Assembly (NCBI RefSeq): GCF_000377745.1
Contig: NZ_KB898706.1
Span: forward strand, 310,001-374,000
Origin: Gilvimarinus chinensis DSM 19667
GTDB taxonomy: Bacteria; Pseudomonadota; Gammaproteobacteria; Pseudomonadales; Cellvibrionaceae
DNA length: 64,000 nt
Direction of reading: 5' to 3'
Shown here one piece after another: positions 36,955-45,547 of the stretch (its first letter is position 1; each line of letters opens with the position of its first letter). A program made the position numbers and the translations under genes. The notes beneath the pieces were generated by a model that was given only the letters and a program-made list of their open reading frames with translations, was not told the DNA's origin and did no database searches.

Positions 36955-39303
36955 TTACTTGGTATAAACAATATTGAAAGTATCGATTTTACCGTTGTAG
37001 GTGAACGGAGCTTTGTCAAAGTAAGCGAGTGAAACCGGCGAGTAGCTGTCAGTACCCACGTCGAAGGCGTCATTAGCCGTGAAAGCAAGGGCCGCTGTAC
37101 GAGGTGCGGTTCCGGACGCGACTTGCTTGCCGTTGACGCTTATGGATATGTCAGCTTTGCCTCGGGGCTTGGCGATTTTTGTCTCGACAACAATGGTAAC
37201 TTCACCTTTCGGCAATTTCTCTTCACTGGTAATACGCGTTCTTTCGATTTCGAAAAGGTTGTATTCGTAATGAAGCTTGCCGTCTTCTACCCAAAGTGCA
37301 ATACCCCCAGAGAAAGCCCCTAGAGCGTAAAGAACGCCTTGAGTGTCCGAGGTAATGTCGGTTTTGAGGGTAACTTTGTTGCTGCGAGCACCAATTTTAG
37401 GCCCTGCAAACTCGGGGACACCGACCACATCCTGGGTGTAGTTAAACTCAGTTGCGGGGTTCTGAGGTGCCGATTGGGGGCTCCATACAATCGACCATAA
37501 GCCACCGCCGATGGGAAAGACCTGATTATCTTTTGCTACATCTCTAAACAACGACTTCATTTTCTTTAGCTGTTTAGGATGAGAGTCGGCAAGGTCGTTA
37601 GCTTGAGAGAAGTCTTCACTCAGATCATACAGCTGCCATTTATCGTCTTTGGGTGTCCAGGTTCCTATGCTTTTCGGTAATCCCGGAACCCAAGGAATGC
37701 GTGGCCCCCAGGCGGAAGCGAACCAACCATCATGGTATATACCCCGATCGCCCATAACCTCAAAGTATTGAACCTGTTTGCGGCTCTCAGCTTTAGGGTT
37801 ATCGAAGGTGTAGACCATACTGACACCATCCATGGGTTGTTGCGTTACGCCATCCACTTCTTTAGGAGCTTCAATACCGATAACATCGTAGATGGTAGGT
37901 ACAATGTCGTTAACATGGTGAAACTGGTTGCGCGGAGTATCGTCTGGCTTAATATGCTTGGGCCAGGAAATAGCCAGCGGTGTGCGAGTGCCACCAAAAT
38001 GCGATGCGTTCAGCTTGGTTCCCTGGAACGGGGTAGAGCCAGCCCAGGCCCAGCCAGCGTGGTACATGTTATCCGTTTTATTGCTGCCTAGAACATCAAG
38101 ACCCCCCAATTCGTTGAGAGCGCGAATGTGGTCTTTCGTCTCGGTGGCAATACCGTTCTGCGCAAGCAGCTCACTGATGGTCCCACGCTGACCTTCAGAG
38201 CTTGAGCCGTTGTCGCCCCATACATAGAAGACGAGGGTATTTTCTTTCAGCCCCAAGTGATCCAGCTCGTCGAGGATTCGACCTGCCTGGGTATCGGCGT
38301 GCTCGGTATAGCCGGCAAAAACTTCCATCAGGCGGGATTGAAACTCACGCTCGTCTTTAGGGATGCTTTCCCAAGACTCCATGGTTTCCGGACGATCGGT
38401 GAGCTTGGTGTTTTCCGGAATCCAGCCCAGGGCCTTTTGCTGAGCAAAGATGGACTTGCGAAGTTCATCCCAACCCTCATCGAACTTGCCTTCGTATTTG
38501 TCAGCCCACTCTTTGAAAATATGATGGGGCCCGTGAGAGGCACCTGGAGCCCAGTACATAAAGAAAGGGTCTTCGGGGCGCAAAGCAACATGGTTGCGCA
38601 TCCAGCTGACCGCTTGTTCTGTCATATCTTCAGTAAAGTGATAGCCTTCTTCGTGATGAGGTGGGGTCAGCCTGACGGTGTTTTCCACAACAGCGGGTTC
38701 CCATTGAGAGGACTCGCCTGCCAGAAAGCCGTAGAAATAGTCAAAGCCTACCAATCGGCCAGTAGGCCAGCGCTCGTAGGGGCCGGCGCTGGTGGTGTGT
38801 TCCGCAGGGGTGTTATGCCACTTACCAAAGGCGCCGGTATTGTAACCGTAGTAGCTTAATACTTTTGCCACAGAGGCGGTGGTTGCAGGCCAGTGACCAG
38901 TGTATCCGTCCCAATCGTTGGCCAATTCAGCGATTTGGCCAAAACCCGAACGGTGATGGTTTCTACCGGTTAACAGTGCAGCTCGTGTGGGTGAGCACAT
39001 GGCCGCATTGTGAAAGGTGTTGAAGGTAATACCTGAGTTGGCAACTTCGCTCAAGGTGGGGGTTTTAATCGGTCCGCCAAAAGTGCCAGGCAGCGCGGGT
39101 CCTACGTCATCCAGCATGATAATAACAACATTTGGTGCATTATCCGGAAGGTGCGACTTTGCAGGTGACGGTGAATACTTTGACTCGGCAATGGTTTCTC
39201 CCGCTTTACTGCCCGATGGATCTGGCGGAAAGGGGAGCGACTCCTGAGCATAAGTAACGGTTGCGCTGAGCATAGCTGTCAGCGCTAATATCCCTCTAAA
39301 CAT
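36955..39303 (-). CDS. Cys-type arylsulfatase, secreted
   Basis: A 782-residue sulfatase of the S1 family. A signal peptide (about residues 1-19, ending TVTYAQ) precedes the alkaline-phosphatase-like fold with VVIIMLDDVG (metal Asp pair) and the active-site signature C103-S-P-T-R with LLTGRNHH. Cys103 must be oxidised to formylglycine by FGE or a radical-SAM maturase, and neither is encoded here. Later metal/His regions are GKWH and WGDNGSSSEGQRGT. The last about 150 residues form a beta-sandwich-like domain (TFNIVYTK end). Length resembles the large mycobacterial AtsA type. GAGGA precedes the ATG. Confidence 0.9.
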   Translation of the reverse strand: MFRGILALTAMLSATVTYAQESLPFPPDPSGSKAGETIAESKYSPSPAKSHLPDNAPNVVIIMLDDVGPALPGTFGGPIKTPTLSEVANSGITFNTFHNAAMCSPTRAALLTGRNHHRSGFGQIAELANDWDGYTGHWPATTASVAKVLSYYGYNTGAFGKWHNTPAEHTTSAGPYERWPTGRLVGFDYFYGFLAGESSQWEPAVVENTVRLTPPHHEEGYHFTEDMTEQAVSWMRNHVALRPEDPFFMYWAPGASHGPHHIFKEWADKYEGKFDEGWDELRKSIFAQQKALGWIPENTKLTDRPETMESWESIPKDEREFQSRLMEVFAGYTEHADTQAGRILDELDHLGLKENTLVFYVWGDNGSSSEGQRGTISELLAQNGIATETKDHIRALNELGGLDVLGSNKTDNMYHAGWAWAGSTPFQGTKLNASHFGGTRTPLAISWPKHIKPDDTPRNQFHHVNDIVPTIYDVIGIEAPKEVDGVTQQPMDGVSMVYTFDNPKAESRKQVQYFEVMGDRGIYHDGWFASAWGPRIPWVPGLPKSIGTWTPKDDKWQLYDLSEDFSQANDLADSHPKQLKKMKSLFRDVAKDNQVFPIGGGLWSIVWSPQSAPQNPATEFNYTQDVVGVPEFAGPKIGARSNKVTLKTDITSDTQGVLYALGAFSGGIALWVEDGKLHYEYNLFEIERTRITSEEKLPKGEVTIVVETKIAKPRGKADISISVNGKQVASGTAPRTAALAFTANDAFDVGTDSYSPVSLAYFDKAPFTYNGKIDTFNIVYTK

Positions 39304-39336
39304 TGAAGTGTCCTCGTATAATAGTTAGTACGGTTG

Positions 39337-40059
39337 TTACCACGAAAACCTCAGCCCCAGAGCAGGACCTGAAACGGTGAGTTCATCTACTAAGGTATCT
39401 TTCAGATCCCATTCCAGATACTGGTACCCTAAAACGACAACCAGTTTGCTAAATTGGTATCCGAGAGATGCGGTTGCTTGCCAGGTAAAATCGGAATCGC
39501 CAGTGCCGATATCGGCGTAGTAGCTGATATACCATTTTTCCGACAAGTTGTTTCTACCCTGGATGCCGATTACGCCATCCCAGATATCTTCATCGGCATG
39601 GTTACTGGCTTCGCCAATGGAGCTCAGGGCGAAATCGATATCTGAATTTAAGTCTAACCACCTAACACCTAAAACCCCGTTAATTTCAGCGGACGTTGAC
39701 TCATAAAACTCCCACCCTGCTGCCGCCGTTAGTACTAATGTTGAAATCTCGGCCTTAATCGAGGCGGAAATGTTTGGGTTTTCTTTTGATTTGGTGTTTT
39801 CGACATCCACATACAGAAGGTTTCCAATAACACCAAACTTGTCGCCTTTGGCTGAAAACGAGCCAAAAAAGCCCATCTCCAGGTTATCCAATATGTCTCC
39901 AAACTCCGCTGTTTCGGAGAAGCCTTCACCGGAAATATCCACATCCGCACCTAATGCGTACAGCTCTGCGGTGTATTGCACTTCAGCAGAATACGCAGGT
40001 GATGCGAATGCAGCGGCTATTGATCCGGAAGCGAAAGCAAGCGATCTTAGGTAGTTCAT
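39337..40059 (-). CDS. Small outer-membrane beta-barrel protein
   Basis: A 240-residue exported protein. A signal peptide (about residues 1-24, ending SPAYSAE) is followed by alternating strands and a terminal GLRFSW, the aromatic-ending signature of outer-membrane barrels of about 8-10 strands. It opens the way to the sulfatase gene 33 bp downstream. The family is not identified; a role in substrate or product passage is inferred from location only. Confidence 0.7.
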   Translation of the reverse strand: MNYLRSLAFASGSIAAAFASPAYSAEVQYTAELYALGADVDISGEGFSETAEFGDILDNLEMGFFGSFSAKGDKFGVIGNLLYVDVENTKSKENPNISASIKAEISTLVLTAAAGWEFYESTSAEINGVLGVRWLDLNSDIDFALSSIGEASNHADEDIWDGVIGIQGRNNLSEKWYISYYADIGTGDSDFTWQATASLGYQFSKLVVVLGYQYLEWDLKDTLVDELTVSGPALGLRFSW

Positions 40060-40102
40060 AATATGTTCATCCCTAATCTAATTTTCGGTAATACTGCGAT
40101 TG

Positions 40103-40366
40103 TTAACGTGACTGTGTATCTTTTACTCGACAGACGCTGACTATGGGGAGTTGGAGGTCATATAACGATTGCAAAATACCGTTTAGTTCAGCCTGATCTT
40201 TAACGGCGCCTTGTAAGGTTGTTCTTTGTTGGTGTGCGCTTAAAGAGCTGATGGTGGTGCATCGCATTTCTCCCATCCGGTCTAGCCAAGATTCTGGAAT
40301 TGCGCCTGAGACGACAATTTTGTAGTTATGTACTGTGTTTTCATGATCACTGGTGACGTGAGTCAT
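40103..40366 (-). CDS. Small conserved protein (87 aa), ACT-like pattern
   Basis: An 87-residue cytosolic protein. The pattern YKIVVSGAIPESWLDRMG followed by TLQGAVKDQAELNGILQSL and DLQLPIVSVCRV matches a small uncharacterised family common in actinobacteria (motif T-x-L-x-G-x2-x-DQAxLxGxL with a closing LxSVxRV), resembling a one-domain alpha/beta fold. GGGAGG precedes the ATG. It is the first gene of the minus-strand sulfatase cluster and so closest to the promoter. Its function is unknown. Confidence 0.7.
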   Translation of the reverse strand: MTHVTSDHENTVHNYKIVVSGAIPESWLDRMGEMRCTTISSLSAHQQRTTLQGAVKDQAELNGILQSLYDLQLPIVSVCRVKDTQSR

Positions 40367-40736
40367 TCCCTGGCCTCCCAGCTATCCATAGATAGAGTAA
40401 AATAAGCCCAACTACATAAAACAAGCGGTAAAGGGGTGTTTCGTGAGAGGTTAGAGCATAGAGATTTGATAACGCCGCGAACCACCAGCCCTGAACCAAT
40501 GAAAGAGTAAGGCAAATTGGGTTAGCCGTATGGGTAGTAAATGGGTAGTTTTATACTGAAAACCCCATGGATTGGCGCATTCATCATTATTAATAAGTTG
40601 AGGCCGATAACTATCTGAAAACCACCTGATAGTAAATTTATCTTAGGGCTTAAAACTTGAAGGGGTTTCTGTTGTTAGGTGCCAGGGGCTCTTCTCGGGA
40701 CGAGAGTGAGAAAATGACTTACATAAGGTAGAGACA
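40367..40736. other. 370-bp divergent intergenic region of the sulfatase cluster
   Basis: No gene is supportable here. It separates the sulfatase cluster from the divergent membrane-protein and LAL-regulator genes and must carry both promoters. It holds the 11-bp-spaced direct repeat at 40530-40549 (listed separately) and two copies of CTGAAAACC (40556-40564 and 40615-40623), 59 bp apart in the same orientation. Confidence 0.6.
40530..40549. promoter_or_regulatory. Direct repeat ATGGGTAGT, 11-bp period
   Basis: Two exact copies of ATGGGTAGT at 40530-40538 and 40541-40549. A spacing of one helical turn is typical of tandem binding by MalT/LuxR-type activators. The LAL regulator encoded nearby is the obvious candidate. 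Confidence 0.45.
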
Positions 40737-41153
40737 ATGGAAGAGTATGAGTTTGTCTACATTTCTAGTGAATACATCAACAGAAGCTGGGATATTCTGC
40801 AGTTTTGGGTCGGCATTACCTTTGGTCTTCTGGCAATATCGCAACTTGCAGTGCGGCGGCTCAATGCTTGGCTTTTGCTGCTCATCACTTTGCTTTATAT
40901 CGACTTTTCGATATTGACGGCGCGACTTCTTAAGTACAACAGAGAAATTGTCTCCAGTTATATGGCCGATTTAAACCACTTGCCAGAGCTTTCAGCCGGG
41001 ACCCGTCAGTTTTTGATGGAGGCACCGAGACCGTTAGAGTTAAGCCTTACCTTATCGGTAGCTTATTATGCTCTATTTATAGGAACGGTAATATTTTGCT
41101 GGTACAGCTATTTACGGCTACGAGTAGCCAAGAAACCGGATTCTGCTGCTTAA
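40737..41153 (+). CDS. Small inner-membrane protein of unknown function
   Basis: A 138-residue protein with three predicted membrane segments (ILQFWVGITFGLLAISQLAV, LLLLITLLYIDFSILTARLL and LSVAYYALFIGTVIFCWYSY) and short loops. I do not recognise a family. AAGGTAG precedes the ATG. It lies 69 bp upstream of the LAL regulator in the same direction, so it may be co-transcribed and could be a membrane partner for sensing. That is inference. Confidence 0.65.
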   Translation: MEEYEFVYISSEYINRSWDILQFWVGITFGLLAISQLAVRRLNAWLLLLITLLYIDFSILTARLLKYNREIVSSYMADLNHLPELSAGTRQFLMEAPRPLELSLTLSVAYYALFIGTVIFCWYSYLRLRVAKKPDSAA

Positions 41154-41222
41154 ATGACGCCGGAAAAATAGAAAAATTATACCAATTAATAAGAACCATT
41201 TTTAATGGAGTGGTGGCAAGGT

Positions 41223-43916
41223 ATGGAAGAATATGGGCAAATTTTTAAGTCAAAGATCGTTTGTCCTAAGCTGCGGGAAGGGTTAATAGAACGTAAAGGG
41301 CTCTACGAAAGGCTTGATCAATCAAGTTATAAAAAACTGAGCTTGGTCTCTGCTCCTCCGGGGTATGGAAAAACTACCATTGTCTCTGCGTGGTGTAAAA
41401 CACTTAACTCTCCTGTGGTTTGGCTTAGATTGAATAAAGAAGAAGGCAGCCTCAGCAAATTTCTTTGTTACTTAATAGCTTCTTTTCAGGTTTCGTTTCC
41501 GGGGTCCATGCGACAAACAAAATCGGCGATGAAATCATTGGACTCTTACTCCCTGGCTAGCCTGGCGCAGAATATTTTGCTTGATGTTGAGGCATTGGGA
41601 AGCGATGTCTATCTGGTGATGGATGATTATCATGAGATAGCCACCACTTCTAAGGTTAACGAGTTGGTAGGCACGGTCATAGATTATGCGTTAGACGATC
41701 TTCACGTTGTAATTGTCACTAGAAGGGACCCGTCATTTCCTTTGAGAAGAATGAGGGCAACGGGCGCCATTGAAGAAATAAGAATCTCTCAGTTAAGGTT
41801 TAATAATGGTGAAACTAAGGTGTATTTAGAAAACAGCTTAGATTTTTCATTGGCCGCAAAATCTTTAAATAATGTGCAGCGTGTTCTGGAGGGGTGGCCT
41901 AATGGTCTGCAAATGTTATCCATCATTGGGCAGACCAAAAAAATTGATAATGATTATTTGGCGTGTCTTTCTGGCGGAATAGGCCAAGCTCAAGAGTGCC
42001 TGTTTAATGAGGTGATAAATGAACTTGACCCCGCTATCTCTAAGTTGTTGATGTATGCGTCCATACCGTCGACATTTACGGTGGAGCAAGTCGATAAGAT
42101 TGTCGCCGCCTCGAGGGAGGAGTGCCTGCCTTCAGGTCATGAGTTTGTAAATCTGGCTGAGCGGTGCAACTTGTTCGTGAGCCGGCTCGAGTTAAAAGAG
42201 CACTATTTTCGGTTTCATAGCCTTTTTCGATCTCTTCTAATTGATAGGCTACATAAGCGCGTCGACCAAAAAAAGATTGAAAACATTGTTGTCTCAGTGT
42301 GTGAGTGGTACTCAAAAGAAGGGTTTGTCGAAGAGGCGATAAAGTTATATCTAGAAAACGGTATGGAGGCTCGGGGGGTGGAGCTGGTTGGTTGTTATCG
42401 GCGTCATTATATGGACGCCGATAAATGGCTTGCTATCGAGTCGTGGATGAATCTTTTTTCGCGAAAAACCTTGCAGGAAAACCCTGTCTTACTGCTCACA
42501 AGGTTGTCTTTAGAGAAATTTAAACTGGATGTAGTTTCAATGGAGGAAACTATCGCTCAGATAACCTCAAAAGGGGGCGAAGGCCATCTTACCAATGGCC
42601 AGCTTTATGAGCTGTATCTCTATAAGGCCATTCCCAAGTTTTGGATGGGGGATGTGGGCGGGGCCAGTGTTCTTTTAGAAAAGGCGGTTTCGTGTGGTAT
42701 AGATGACCCTTTTGTCTTGGGAGAAGCGTACATCTACTACACCATGGTTAAAACCATGGGAGGTGACCTCAAGGAAGCCCTTCTGGATTTGGAAGAAGTG
42801 AACCGTTTGAATGCTTATGGTCACAATTTTTTAGCGACACGAATATTAGCTGCTTATAGTTATGTGTTGTATGTGTCTTTAGACGCTATCGGTTCTCTGC
42901 GAAAAGCTGACCGATTAATAGTTGTAGCAACAGAAAGTGTAAAAAGTGATCATGCTAAAGGCTGGGGCTGGTACATGAGAATGTTGTGTCTTTTTTCCAG
43001 CGGACGCATTGAAAGCGCCAGACGTGCAGCAGATGAAGTAATAGCAGTAGGTAATAATGTAGAAAAACGGCTTCAGATTGAAGCGTTCCTTGTGATGGGT
43101 TTGTGCAGTCTATATTTATCTGATGAGGAGGAGATTAACCGATCTATAAGTTGCTTGCGTAATATACTTAGTGAGGCTCCAGTAGAGTCGAGTACGTACG
43201 AGCTTGCCTATTCCTCTCTTGCCCGCCTGTATGTGCAGAACAATGTCCTAGTCGCTTTTGATATGGCAGGGGAAATAAGTCAACACCCTTCCGCAGGAAC
43301 CTTTGTCTTCTGGTTAGAGGAGCCTTGTCTGACAAGAATAAAGGCAACCCTTGCCATGGCCGGAAGGGAGGCCGCGAGTTCTCTGCTTCCGGGGTTAACG
43401 AAGCTCTATGATCAGGTTTGCTCGCAGCACCTTAATAATTACAAAGTTGAGATTTTGTTGTTGCTGTCAATCGCTTATGCGCTATCTGAAAATATATACC
43501 AAGCACAAACCTCCCTTCAAAAAGCGGTAGATGAGGCGGTCGAACAGTACTGGGTCGCTCCGTTTATGGAGATGGCAAGGTTCATACCCCTTGACGTTGT
43601 TGAGTCTCTTAAAGGTGAGGAACAGATAGGTTTTATTTCTCGAGTTTTAAATGTCACTGGGGAGTCAAAGTTAAAAGAAAGTGATTCAGATGCTGAAGAG
43701 AATAAACTTTTGGCGCAGCTTACCAGCAGGGAGGTGGACATTCTGGAGCATTTAGTATCCCGACGTAGGAATAAAGAAATTGCTGAGTCCCTGTTCATTT
43801 CTACTAATACGGTTAGTTACCATCTGAAAAATATCTATCAAAAACTAGAAGTCTCCAGCAGAAGAGAAGCTGTTATTAGGGTTGAGCAACTGCGCTTGTT
43901 AAAAAGAGAGGGGTAA
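41223..43916 (+). CDS. MalT/LuxR-type (LAL) transcriptional activator
   Basis: A large 897-residue regulator. The STAND-type NTPase module has Walker A APPGYGKTT (residues 44-52) and Walker B VYLVMDDYHE; a helical TPR-like effector region spans roughly 340-800; the LuxR HTH occupies about 830-890 (LTSREVDILEHLVSR, TNTVSYHLKNIYQKLEV). Such proteins are signal- and ATP-dependent activators that bind direct repeats. The start at 41223 is chosen for GGTGG 6 nt upstream; 41205 is the alternative. The divergent sulfatase cluster is its likely target; the inducer is unknown. Confidence 0.88.
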   Translation: MEEYGQIFKSKIVCPKLREGLIERKGLYERLDQSSYKKLSLVSAPPGYGKTTIVSAWCKTLNSPVVWLRLNKEEGSLSKFLCYLIASFQVSFPGSMRQTKSAMKSLDSYSLASLAQNILLDVEALGSDVYLVMDDYHEIATTSKVNELVGTVIDYALDDLHVVIVTRRDPSFPLRRMRATGAIEEIRISQLRFNNGETKVYLENSLDFSLAAKSLNNVQRVLEGWPNGLQMLSIIGQTKKIDNDYLACLSGGIGQAQECLFNEVINELDPAISKLLMYASIPSTFTVEQVDKIVAASREECLPSGHEFVNLAERCNLFVSRLELKEHYFRFHSLFRSLLIDRLHKRVDQKKIENIVVSVCEWYSKEGFVEEAIKLYLENGMEARGVELVGCYRRHYMDADKWLAIESWMNLFSRKTLQENPVLLLTRLSLEKFKLDVVSMEETIAQITSKGGEGHLTNGQLYELYLYKAIPKFWMGDVGGASVLLEKAVSCGIDDPFVLGEAYIYYTMVKTMGGDLKEALLDLEEVNRLNAYGHNFLATRILAAYSYVLYVSLDAIGSLRKADRLIVVATESVKSDHAKGWGWYMRMLCLFSSGRIESARRAADEVIAVGNNVEKRLQIEAFLVMGLCSLYLSDEEEINRSISCLRNILSEAPVESSTYELAYSSLARLYVQNNVLVAFDMAGEISQHPSAGTFVFWLEEPCLTRIKATLAMAGREAASSLLPGLTKLYDQVCSQHLNNYKVEILLLLSIAYALSENIYQAQTSLQKAVDEAVEQYWVAPFMEMARFIPLDVVESLKGEEQIGFISRVLNVTGESKLKESDSDAEENKLLAQLTSREVDILEHLVSRRRNKEIAESLFISTNTVSYHLKNIYQKLEVSSRREAVIRVEQLRLLKREG

Positions 43917-44046
43917 AACATTCTCGAAAAAGTGACCGGTTATACGTGTCTGCCACACTGGCAAATAGGCTATCGCCGCACCTTACTGGCGAATGGTTTA
44001 ACCTGTCGATCACCTTAAGTCGTTCTACCCTGAATGTGGTGTAGTA

Positions 44047-45360
44047 TTAAATCAGAGTATCTATTAGTAGCACGCTGATTAGCCCCATCACGCCCACGAT
44101 TGACTCCATTACCGTCCACGATTTCAAGGTGTCTTTCAAGCTTAAGTTAAAGTACTCCTTAAACATCCAAAAACCCGAGTCGTTGACGTGGGAGCACATT
44201 AAGCTGCCCGCGCCTACCGCTAGAATCATCAGGTTGGGGTCGGCGCCGGTAACCGCGACCACCGGTGCCATAATGCCGGCAGCGGTAAGCCCCGCCACGG
44301 TGGCAGAACCCAGGCAAATTCTAATAACGGTGGCGATAAGCCAACCGAGTAGCAGCGGGTTGAGCGCTACATCCTGCAGGACAGCGGCAATTTGATCGCT
44401 GACGCCACTGTCGATAAACACCTGCTTTAACGCCCCGGCCCCGGCGACAATCAGCATAATGACGGAAATATCGCGGATGGCCTCGGCGTAGTGCTCCATT
44501 AACTTTGTCATGCTATGGCCCTGAGCGAGGCCCAGCGTCCAGGTGGCGATGCCGAGCGTTACCAGCATTACCACGGAGGGGTTGCTGATTAGCTCGAACA
44601 GCCCGCGCAGGGTGGTGTCCTCAGCGGCCAGGCTGGGCAAAAACGATGAGCCGGCAATAAATGCCACGGGCAAAAGCGCGGTGATAAACGCATTGGTTTT
44701 GCCCGGCAGTTGTGCGTCGGGTATGTCTTTGGGGGTGAAGCTTTTTAACGGTTGCGAGGGAATGCGCTTTAAATAGTTGGCAAACAATGGCCCCGCGACA
44801 ATCATCGTCGGTATGGCGACGATCAAGCCGTAGATTAACGTGGTGCTGATGCTGGCATTAAACATGGGCACCATCGCCGTCGGCGAGGGGTGCGGGGGCA
44901 AAAAGCCGTGGGTGACAGATAACGCCGCCAGCAGGGGAATACCCAAATACACCGCTGGCAGTTTGGATTGATACATCACCGAGAACACCAGCGGCACTAA
45001 CAGCACGAAACCCACGTTATAAAACAGCGGAATGCCGACAATAAAACCGGTCAGCATCAGTGCCCAGGTAATTCGTTTGCGGCCAAAGGCTTTCATCAGT
45101 ACATCGGCGATACGTTGCGCGGCACCGGTTTCGGCGACCAGTTTACCGAACATGGCGCCCACGCAAATGATGATGACCAGGCCACTTAACGTATTGCCTA
45201 TACCGGTTTCGATAGAGCCTGGAATTTGTGCCAGTGGAATGCCCAGCAACATCCCGCCTACCAACGATGTAATTAAAAAGGCTAAAAACGGATGCAACTT
45301 GCCCAGGGTAATGAGCCCCACTAGCAGGGCAATAACGAGTAATACGGCGAAAATATCCAT
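44047..45360 (-). CDS. GntP-family gluconate/sugar-acid:H+ symporter
   Basis: A 437-residue inner-membrane carrier with 12-14 spans. GKLHPFLAFLITSLVGGMLLG, the MLTGFIVGIPLFYNVGFVLL segment and HGFLPPHPSPTAMV identify the GntP family, which imports gluconate or related aldonic acids. No kinase or dehydrase gene adjoins it. A LacI-type operator lies 26 bp upstream, so expression is probably repressed until a sugar acid is present; the repressor is not in the window. Confidence 0.9.
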   Translation of the reverse strand: MDIFAVLLVIALLVGLITLGKLHPFLAFLITSLVGGMLLGIPLAQIPGSIETGIGNTLSGLVIIICVGAMFGKLVAETGAAQRIADVLMKAFGRKRITWALMLTGFIVGIPLFYNVGFVLLVPLVFSVMYQSKLPAVYLGIPLLAALSVTHGFLPPHPSPTAMVPMFNASISTTLIYGLIVAIPTMIVAGPLFANYLKRIPSQPLKSFTPKDIPDAQLPGKTNAFITALLPVAFIAGSSFLPSLAAEDTTLRGLFELISNPSVVMLVTLGIATWTLGLAQGHSMTKLMEHYAEAIRDISVIMLIVAGAGALKQVFIDSGVSDQIAAVLQDVALNPLLLGWLIATVIRICLGSATVAGLTAAGIMAPVVAVTGADPNLMILAVGAGSLMCSHVNDSGFWMFKEYFNLSLKDTLKSWTVMESIVGVMGLISVLLIDTLI

Positions 45361-45386
45361 AGGTGGTCTCTCGGGTTATTTTTATT

Positions 45387-45400
45387 TGGTAGCGCTACCA
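45387..45400. promoter_or_regulatory. Perfect 14-bp palindrome upstream of the GntP gene (LacI-type operator)
   Basis: TGGTAGCGCTACCA is a perfect palindrome with a central CG, the form recognised by LacI/GntR-type sugar repressors that insert a Leu at the central step. It lies 26 bp upstream of the permease start, where a bound repressor would block the promoter or early transcript. Confidence 0.8.
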
Positions 45401-45547
45401 TTATTCTCGCATACTTGTGATTGCAAATGCGAGGGGTGGAGTGGATTGCCAGGTGTAGTCGTTAATGCGACGCGTGAGCGTTGTAGTCGTTGCTCGTGCT
45501 TATGCCAGTGTTAACATGGGCTATGTCGTGATGTGAAAGGGAATTAT

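Noticed and set aside
45032-45514. 160-residue plus-strand ORF overlapping the GntP gene start
   Set aside because: Mostly antisense to the permease, and it runs across the operator palindrome; composition is not protein-like.
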